Assembly (NCBI GenBank): GCA_902772795.1
Contig: CACYBZ010000422.1
Coordinates: 1 to 9,677, forward strand
Reading direction: 5' to 3'
Source: an uncultured Ruminococcus sp.
GTDB taxonomy: Bacteria; Bacillota; Clostridia; Oscillospirales; Acutalibacteraceae
Length of the DNA stretch: 9,677 bases
Numbering within the stretch: the stretch's first letter is position 1; each line of letters starts with the position of its first letter. Below, piece after piece: positions 5,288 to 9,677 of the stretch. Both the position numbers and the translations under genes were made by a program. The notes under the pieces were generated by a model. That model searched no databases, was not told the origin of the DNA, and was given only the letters and a program-made list of their open reading frames with translations.

Positions 5288-6199
5288 TTATTCATAAAGA
5301 TTTTTAGTAAAGTATCTGTCGCCACGGTCGGGCAGTATTATTACGATATTTCCTTTGGCACCGTCGGCAATCAGCTTTTTCGCAGCGGCAAGAGCGGCTC
5401 CCGATGAAGAACCTGCAAATATTCCCTCTGTCCTGGCAAGTTCCCTTGCTCCCTCAAACGCTTCTGTATCGGTCATCTTAACAACCCTGTCAACCAGTGA
5501 CATATCCATTGTATCCGCAATAAAGTCATTTCCGATACCCTCAATGTTATAATCGCTATGCTCACCACCACCCATAGTCGAACCGACAGGGTCGGCAAGC
5601 ACACCCACAACAGCACTGTTTTTTTCTTTCAGATATTTTACAACACCCGAATAAGTACCGCCACTACCTGCTCCTGCTACAAGATAATCAATATTGCCGT
5701 TCAGGTCGTCATAGATTTCTTTTCCTGTTGTTTCATAGTGTGCCAACGGATTGGCAGGATTTTTGAATTGCTCCAGTGTTACGGCATTGGGAATGGTCTT
5801 TCGGATTTCTTCCGCCTTAGCCCATGCCCCCAGCATACCGCTTTCCCGAGGCGTGTTGATAATCTTTGCTCCCAGTGCTTTCAGAAGGGTCTGCTTTTCC
5901 TGAGAAAACTTTGTCGGTACAACAAGTATGAGTTCATAGCCTCTGTTCAAAGCCGCAAAAGCAATACCAAGTCCTGTATTGCCCGCAGTCGCTTCTACAA
6001 TAACACCGCCTTTTTTCAGAATACCCTGTTTTTCTGCATCTTCAATCATATATTTTCCGATTCTGTCCTTGACGCTTCCCGAAGGATTGAAAAGTTCTAA
6101 TTTTGCGTAAAGTCTTACATCATCAGGCAAACCAAGATGATTAAGCTGAACGATGGGTGTGTTGCCAATCAACTGCTGCATATCACTGTAAAGTGCCAT
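5288..6199 (-). CDS. mccA: O-acetylserine-dependent cystathionine beta-synthase (cysteine synthase family)
   Basis: The 303-residue PLP enzyme is of beta-family fold type II. Visible are the Schiff-base lysine (Lys44 in FNPSGSVKDR), the substrate loop EATAGNTGLG, the PLP phosphate loop GAGSGGTYSG and the C-terminal SSSGAA. The substrate loop reads TAGNTG, where classical CysK, including the paralogue at the right end of this window, usually has TSGNTG. MccA condenses homocysteine with O-acetylserine (or serine) to cystathionine in the reverse transsulfuration route. The MccA name rests mainly on linkage: mccB ends 2 bp before its start and luxS, which supplies homocysteine, precedes mccB. Ribosome binding site GAGG lies 7 nt upstream. 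A plain O-acetylserine sulfhydrylase cannot be excluded from sequence alone. Confidence 0.88.
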   Translation of the reverse strand: MALYSDMQQLIGNTPIVQLNHLGLPDDVRLYAKLELFNPSGSVKDRIGKYMIEDAEKQGILKKGGVIVEATAGNTGLGIAFAALNRGYELILVVPTKFSQEKQTLLKALGAKIINTPRESGMLGAWAKAEEIRKTIPNAVTLEQFKNPANPLAHYETTGKEIYDDLNGNIDYLVAGAGSGGTYSGVVKYLKEKNSAVVGVLADPVGSTMGGGEHSDYNIEGIGNDFIADTMDMSLVDRVVKMTDTEAFEGARELARTEGIFAGSSSGAALAAAKKLIADGAKGNIVIILPDRGDRYFTKNLYE

Positions 6200-6201
6200 A
6201 A

Positions 6202-7359
6202 TTATTCCTCGCTTTCTGCAATAGCCTGTGCAATATCCTCAAGAATATCGTCAATATTTTCAATACCGATGGAAAGCCGAATCAGCCCGTCTGTAATACC
6301 TACCTTCTGGCGTACTTCATAGGGAATAGATGCGTGTGTCATACTGGCAGGGTGGCACACCAGACTTTCTACTCCGCCAAGACTTTCAGCAAGGGCAACC
6401 AGTTTCAGCGACTGAAAGAATTTCTTGATATTATAGTTTTCATACAATTCAAAGGAAATCATCGCACCGCCGTTTTTCGCCTGTCGTCGATTGATTTCAT
6501 ACCCCTGTGCATCAGAAAATCCCGGATAGTAAACCTTTTTGACTGCTTTATGTTCACGGAGAAATTCTGCTGCTCTTTCGGCATTTTCCACATGACGGTC
6601 AAGGCGTACACCGAGTGTCTTAATACCACGGATAAGCAAAAAACTATCGAAAGGCCCGAGTACTCCACCTGTGGAATTTTGAATAAAAGCAAGCTTTTGG
6701 GCAAGCTCTTCATCTTTCACAACAACAAGACCTGCCACAACATCGCTGTGACCACCAAGATATTTTGTGGCACTGTGAATAACAATATCCGCACCAAGTT
6801 CCAACGGGCGTTGCAAATAAGGTGTCATGAAAGTATTATCCACAATGGACAAAATACCATGCTTTGCCGCTATTTCCGCAACTGCTTCCAAATCGGTGAC
6901 AGTAAGTAAAGGGTTTGCAGGACTTTCGACAAGTATAGCCTTTACATCATTTGTTATCTTTTTTTCAAGTCCTTTGATGTCGGTTGTGTCTTCTATGGAA
7001 TAGCTTATTCCAAAATGGTTGAACACCTTGTCCAGAACACGGAAAGTACCGCCGTATACATTGCTTGAAATCAGAATACGGTCGCCTGTATGAAACAAGC
7101 TGAGTACTGCCGTAATAGCCGCCATACCTGAGGCAAAGGCAAAACCTGACTTTCCGTGTTCAAGTTCTGCAATAAGGGCTTCCAGTGCTGCACGGGTAGG
7201 ATTACCTGTACGGGAATACTCCCAGCGTGGTTCTTCACCTATACCACTCTGCTCATAGGTTGAGGTCTGATATATCGGCACATTGACTGCCTTTGTATAT
7301 TCATCTCCATATATTCCCCCATGAATAAGGGCTGATTCAATTCTCTTATAGTCTGACAT
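6202..7359 (-). CDS. mccB: Cystathionine gamma-lyase / trans-sulfuration PLP enzyme
   Basis: The 385-residue fold-type I PLP enzyme belongs to the Cys/Met metabolism family. It shows the cofactor-anchoring YSRTGNPTR (48-56), FASGMAAI (75-82), the VDNTF aspartate (173-177) and the PLP lysine Lys199 in SATKYLGGHSDVVAG. It cleaves cystathionine to cysteine, 2-oxobutyrate and ammonia, the second step after MccA; some members also release sulfide from homocysteine. The start at 7359 is preferred because AAGGAG sits 8 nt upstream; the in-frame ATG at 7365, which overlaps the luxS stop as TAATG, has the same AAGGAG only 2 nt away. It lies 5 bp after luxS and 2 bp before mccA. MetB/MetC-like activities cannot be separated by eye; the operon argues for MccB. 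Confidence 0.9.
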   Translation of the reverse strand: MSDYKRIESALIHGGIYGDEYTKAVNVPIYQTSTYEQSGIGEEPRWEYSRTGNPTRAALEALIAELEHGKSGFAFASGMAAITAVLSLFHTGDRILISSNVYGGTFRVLDKVFNHFGISYSIEDTTDIKGLEKKITNDVKAILVESPANPLLTVTDLEAVAEIAAKHGILSIVDNTFMTPYLQRPLELGADIVIHSATKYLGGHSDVVAGLVVVKDEELAQKLAFIQNSTGGVLGPFDSFLLIRGIKTLGVRLDRHVENAERAAEFLREHKAVKKVYYPGFSDAQGYEINRRQAKNGGAMISFELYENYNIKKFFQSLKLVALAESLGGVESLVCHPASMTHASIPYEVRQKVGITDGLIRLSIGIENIDDILEDIAQAIAESEE

Positions 7360-7364
7360 AACCA

Positions 7365-7826
7365 TTACTCCTTATATATTAAATCTTTTTCCTTTGTATG
7401 TTCAAGCACTCTGAACATATCCAGTGCGGTACTTCTGGCACCGTTCAGGTCATGTTCCAGATAATTACCACATTCTTCTTTTTTGCTGCCCGGGATAACT
7501 CCGTCAAACTGTGCAATATATTTCAGACTGTCACGCACAAGCGATATAGCCTCTTTATACGACACCGCATCTCTTAAAAGTACATAAAAACCCGTCCTGC
7601 AGCCCATAGGGCCGACATACACTACCGAATCGGAATAGTTACTGTTACGCAGATAAGTGGCGAGAAGATGTTCCAAGGTATGCAGTTCACCGTTTCCGAG
7701 AAAATTTCCGCTGTTGGGTTTCTTCATTCGTATATCGTAAGTAACAACATCTCCGTCAATACGGGAGATGTACATTCCCTTTTCAAGTACATTATGGTTG
7801 ACTGTAAAACTTGCTATTTTCTGCAT
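7365..7826 (-). CDS. luxS: S-ribosylhomocysteine lyase (AI-2 synthase)
   Basis: LuxS splits S-ribosylhomocysteine into homocysteine and DPD, the precursor of autoinducer-2. The 153-residue product has the complete active site: metal ligands His49 and His53 with catalytic Glu52 in HTLEH, the catalytic Cys76 in GPMGCRTGFY, and the third metal ligand Cys119 in EECGNYLEHDL. The start at 7826 matches the family N-terminus (ASFTVNHNVLEKGMYISR) and has GGGAGG 7 nt upstream; the longer reading frame up to 7916 has no support. It lies 16 bp after the methyltransferase and just before mccB, so the homocysteine it makes can pass straight to MccA and MccB. No S-adenosylhomocysteine nucleosidase (mtnN/pfs), the enzyme that makes its substrate, is in the window, so it must be encoded elsewhere. 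Confidence 0.97.
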   Translation of the reverse strand: MQKIASFTVNHNVLEKGMYISRIDGDVVTYDIRMKKPNSGNFLGNGELHTLEHLLATYLRNSNYSDSVVYVGPMGCRTGFYVLLRDAVSYKEAISLVRDSLKYIAQFDGVIPGSKKEECGNYLEHDLNGARSTALDMFRVLEHTKEKDLIYKE

Positions 7827-7842
7827 TACACTGCCTCCCTCT

Positions 7843-8751
7843 TTATTGTTCTCCTTTGTATGCTGACAAAAAATGTATATTTTCAAAAGCACGGATACCA
7901 TCATTTCTGTTGTCAAAATAATACTGCTGTATTATCTGTGGGGTCTGATGTTCTTCTATCTCAAATCCGTAACGGTCGAGTACCGCATTTATTTCTGAAA
8001 AAGCATAGCCGTGCAACATTTTTTCACCTAATTTTTCTGTTATCTCCGCAAGCGTTCTGACACGCTCTGTATTTTTTATCTGAAGGGTTGTTTCGTCAGG
8101 ATAATCAAATACGATTTTGACCTGTGCCTGACTCAGTTCCGCAATTTTCTGAATGGTCTGTTCAAAAACAGGCAAAGTCAGATAATAGGAAACACCGAGA
8201 ATGGCAAAAAATGATGGCTTTTTCGGATTAAAACCTGCTTTCCGCAATGCCGTGCCCATATCGTCCGTAGAAAAATCTATCGGCACAAAGGTAAGATTCT
8301 TCGGAATATTCCATTCAAGCTGATGTATCCTTTCACGCTTATATCTGCCCGTGTCAGGGTGGTCAAGTTCAAATATTCTGATATGCGGGTTGGTATTTCT
8401 GAAAGCAAAAGTATCCATACCTGCACCGCAGATAATATACTGACACTGACGATATCTTTTTGCAAATGCCAACAGTTTCTGTTCGGCAAAGGCAATGCGT
8501 GAAAGCGGTATCGGTGAAATGTAACGGTTCAGTGTCGGCATAACCTGTGAGGTTTCAAAATCAGGGGGCTGACCAGGTACTTTCTGTTCAAAATCATTTT
8601 GTATCAGCTGACCTATCTCCTCAAATTCTTCTTTTCCCATCAAATCATAGGCAAGATAATCATCAAATATCTTCTGTCGCCCTGTATTGGAATGATAGGC
8701 ACGGGCAAAAGAACAAAGCTTTGCCGTAATGCTTTCCTGTGTTGCTATCAT
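7843..8751 (-). CDS. Class I SAM-dependent methyltransferase, leucine carboxyl methyltransferase-like
   Basis: The start at 8751 is chosen by AGGAG 7 nt upstream; a longer frame to 8790 would run into the terminator. The 302-residue protein shows the SAM-binding motif I YIICGAGMDTFAFR (105-118), an acidic motif II FELDHPDT (127-134), FVPIDFSTDD (155-164) and GVSYYL (186-191). The GxGxDT plus ELDHP combination is that of the LCMT/PPM/TcmP-like family, whose bacterial members usually methylate carboxyl groups of small molecules or polyketides. The methyl acceptor is unknown. It heads the luxS-mccBA string, right after the Cys-attenuator. The same position is held by unrelated methyltransferases in other Firmicutes (yrrT in Bacillus, ubiG in Clostridium acetobutylicum), so the context suggests a methylation whose S-adenosylhomocysteine by-product feeds this pathway. 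Confidence 0.87.
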   Translation of the reverse strand: MIATQESITAKLCSFARAYHSNTGRQKIFDDYLAYDLMGKEEFEEIGQLIQNDFEQKVPGQPPDFETSQVMPTLNRYISPIPLSRIAFAEQKLLAFAKRYRQCQYIICGAGMDTFAFRNTNPHIRIFELDHPDTGRYKRERIHQLEWNIPKNLTFVPIDFSTDDMGTALRKAGFNPKKPSFFAILGVSYYLTLPVFEQTIQKIAELSQAQVKIVFDYPDETTLQIKNTERVRTLAEITEKLGEKMLHGYAFSEINAVLDRYGFEIEEHQTPQIIQQYYFDNRNDGIRAFENIHFLSAYKGEQ

Positions 8752-8766
8752 ACAAACTCTCCTCTC

Positions 8767-8810
8767 AAAAAGGAAACCGCCTGAATGCACAAAAGCAGAC
8801 AGACGGCTTC
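8767..8810 (-). terminator. Intrinsic terminator (attenuator) before the methyltransferase-luxS operon
   Basis: On the minus strand GAAGCCGTCTG (8810-8800) pairs with CAGGCGGTTTC (8783-8773): 11 pairs, two of them G-U. The 16-nt loop can form a further TGC/GCA stem. The T-rich tail is TTTCCTTTTT (8776-8767), interrupted by two C. It ends 15 bp before the methyltransferase ATG, so transcription must read through it to express luxS and mccBA. Confidence 0.8.
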
Positions 8811-8860
8811 ATCAGAAAAACGGTTTTACAGTCAGATAAAACGCCTTAACAAGCCACCTG
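8800..8860 (-). promoter_or_regulatory. Antiterminator of the methyltransferase-luxS attenuator
   Basis: ACAGGTGGCTT (8861-8851), inside the short Cys-rich ORF at codons 38-41, is complementary over 11 positions (two G-U) to AAGCCGTCTGT (8809-8799), the 5' arm of the terminator. The two pairings are mutually exclusive and of similar length. The segment lies three codons downstream of the Cys run (codons 30-35). A ribosome starved for Cys would stall before it and leave it free to pair (operon on). A ribosome that reaches the stop codon would cover it and let the terminator form (off). A small AU stem (8836-8841 with 8823-8828) would bring the two arms together. Confidence 0.7.
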
Positions 8861-8972
8861 TATCAGAACAACATCTGCAACAGCAGCTGAAAGGCACAGC
8901 AACGCCACCGAAAACAACAACAGTGTTTTCGGCTGATACCATATTCATTTCTGCATTGCTACGGAACTTCAT
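8832..8972 (-). CDS. Cys-rich leader peptide (CCCRCC) of the methyltransferase-luxS-mccBA operon
   Basis: The short ORF encodes 46 residues. AAGAGG at 8982-8987, overlapping the end of cysK, lies 9 nt before the ATG at 8972; an earlier ATG at 8979 is only 2 nt away and gives just six codons. The peptide begins MKFRSNAEMNMVSAENTVVV. Its key feature is a run of five Cys in six codons (30-35: Cys Cys Cys Arg Cys Cys; 8885-8868), flanked by Ser. The ORF stops 22 bp before a terminator whose 5' arm is complementary to codons 38-41. This is the geometry of a cysteine-sensing attenuator, with the Cys run just upstream of the antiterminator. No promoter is evident between cysK and the ORF, and no terminator closes cysK, so it may be read from the cysK transcript. 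ORF and pairings are seen directly; regulation is inferred. Confidence 0.82.
   Translation of the reverse strand: MKFRSNAEMNMVSAENTVVVFGGVAVPFSCCCRCCSDTGGLLRRFI
8860..8939 (-). other. Upstream leader RNA fold: long-range stem enclosing a 10-bp hairpin
   Basis: Inside the Cys-rich leader ORF GCCGAAAACA (8933-8924) pairs with TGTTTTCGGT (8916-8907), a 10-bp stem with one G-U and a 7-nt loop. Around it GTATCAG (8939-8933) is perfectly complementary to CTGATAC (8866-8860), which abuts and shares one base with the antiterminator arm. The outer stem encloses the Cys codons. A moving ribosome would disrupt it, so it may take part in the folding switch or in pausing. No T-run follows the inner hairpin, so it is not a cysK terminator of the usual kind. 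Confidence 0.5.
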
Positions 8973-8985
8973 TTTTCATTACCTC

Positions 8986-9677
8986 TTATCCTGTAAACAT
9001 CGCTGTAGACAGATATCTCTCACCTGTATCGGGTAATATCGCTACAATCACTTTTCCTTTATTTTCCGGACGCAAAGCCAGTTGCTGTGCTGCCCACACA
9101 GCTGCCCCTGAAGAAATTCCTACCAAAAGTCCTTCGTTTCTGGCCAGCTCTCTTCCTGTTTCAAAAGCATCTTCATTCGATACCTTGATGACTTCATCGT
9201 AAATATCAGTATGCAATGTTTCAGGCACAAAACCTGCACCGATACCCTGTATTTTATGTGGTCCTGGTTTTTCTCCTGACAGAACAGGTGAACCGGTTGG
9301 TTCTACGGCTACCACCTGAACAGACGGTTTCTGACTTTTCAGATACTCTCCGACACCCGAAACCGTACCGCCTGTACCGACACCTGCCACAAAGATATCT
9401 ACCTTTCCCTCAGTATCTTCCCATATTTCAGGCCCTGTTGTATCAAAATGTGCCTTTGGGTTGGCATCGTTGGTAAACTGACTTGGAATAAAGCTGTGTT
9501 CATGGGAAACAACCAACTCCTGTGCTTTTTCGATAGCCCCCTTCATTCCTTTTGCCCCTTCGGTCAGGACAACTTTCGCACCATAAGCCTTTAAGAGATT
9601 TCTTCTTTCAACGCTCATCGTTTCAGGCATCGTCAGAATTACCTGATATCCTCTTGCCGCTGCTACTGCCGCCAGTC
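8986..9677 (-). CDS. cysK: Cysteine synthase A (O-acetylserine sulfhydrylase), 5' end outside window
   Basis: CysK makes cysteine from O-acetylserine and sulfide with PLP. The frame is open to the window edge and 229 residues are visible; about 80 N-terminal residues, including the PLP lysine motif and the TSGNTG loop, lie outside. The visible part reads as a typical Cys[54 protein letters not shown], the PLP phosphate loop [21 protein letters not shown] and GISSGAAV. An ATG at 9630 falls inside this conserved region (the Met of MPETM) and is not the start. The stop overlaps the ribosome binding site of the Cys-rich leader ORF, with no terminator between, so transcription may continue into the attenuated operon. 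It is a paralogue of mccA in the same window. Confidence 0.95.
   Translation of the reverse strand, partial: LAAVAAARGYQVILTMPETMSVERRNLLKAYGAKVVLTEGAKGMKGAIEKAQELVVSHEHSFIPSQFTNDANPKAHFDTTGPEIWEDTEGKVDIFVAGVGTGGTVSGVGEYLKSQKPSVQVVAVEPTGSPVLSGEKPGPHKIQGIGAGFVPETLHTDIYDEVIKVSNEDAFETGRELARNEGLLVGISSGAAVWAAQQLALRPENKGKVIVAILPDTGERYLSTAMFTG

Noticed and set aside
5558..6909. Long plus-strand ORFs of 180 and 191 residues opposite mccA and mccB
   Set aside because: They mirror strongly supported PLP enzymes on the other strand, and their translations have no family features.
7827..7916. N-terminally extended luxS (30 extra residues)
   Set aside because: LuxS proteins begin with the sequence found from 7826, GGGAGG is correctly spaced there, and the extension overlaps the methyltransferase gene.
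8823..8841. Small AU-rich stem followed by TTTTT (8820-8816) as a second terminator
   Set aside because: The stem is only 6 AU-rich pairs and would be too weak. It fits better as a spacer stem within the antiterminator.
8907..8933. Hairpin as intrinsic terminator of cysK
   Set aside because: The 10-bp stem is followed by GGCGTTGC, not a T-run, and it lies within the leader ORF.
8959..8979. Six-codon ORF starting at the first ATG after cysK
   Set aside because: Its ATG is only 2 nt from the AAGAGG ribosome binding site. The ATG at 8972 has proper spacing and opens the Cys-rich frame.
8752..8985. T-box or S-box in the gap before the methyltransferase
   Set aside because: The landmark sequences are absent. 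A Cys-rich ORF with complementary antiterminator and terminator arms accounts for the whole gap.
1..9677. CRISPR array, insertion sequence, tRNA or rRNA gene, prophage or defence system
   Set aside because: No regularly spaced repeats, transposase motifs, tRNA-like cloverleaf or phage-type genes are seen. The window is a metabolic and regulatory locus.

Overview
The window looks like a chromosomal segment of a low-to-moderate GC Clostridia member, probably Ruminococcus-like. The evidence is AGGAGG-type ribosome binding sites throughout, lipobox lipoproteins, the luxS-mccBA gene set, and a stem-loop-rich block at 1-88 that resembles dispersed intergenic repeats I associate with Ruminococcus. 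The genus is an inference. All genes lie on the minus strand, so transcription runs from right to left, and nearly all of them concern sulfur.

From right to left: (1) the 3' part of a cysteine synthase gene (cysK), cut by the window edge. (2) A 234-bp regulatory gap holding an uncatalogued 46-codon ORF with a Cys-Cys-Cys-Arg-Cys-Cys run, an antiterminator-like element and an intrinsic terminator. (3) A tight gene string: SAM-dependent methyltransferase, luxS, mccB, mccA, LysR-family regulator, amidohydrolase. (4) A 256-bp regulatory gap with two LysR-type (T-N11-A) dyads, a near-consensus promoter, a second uncatalogued ORF of 33 codons with 6 Cys and 6 Met, and a strong intrinsic terminator. 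(5) An ABC import operon: a small Cys-pair-rich lipoprotein, a SsuA/TauA/NrtA-type substrate-binding lipoprotein, the ATPase and the permease. (6) The repeat block at the left end.

Taken together, this is a cysteine supply module. The importer would bring in an organosulfur compound (substrate unknown). CysK makes cysteine from O-acetylserine and sulfide. LuxS, MccA and MccB recycle the homocysteine left after SAM-dependent methylation back to cysteine. The main discovery candidate is the control layer: both multigene operons begin with a Cys-rich short ORF followed by an intrinsic terminator. In the luxS operon the leader also carries an 11-bp alternative pairing that would sequester the terminator's 5' arm. 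This is the architecture of cysteine-responsive transcription attenuation by leader peptide. Neither gap shows T-box or S-box (SAM) riboswitch landmarks, the RNA devices usually expected for such genes in Firmicutes. The importer operon appears to be under double control, by a LysR-type activator at the promoter and by the attenuator.
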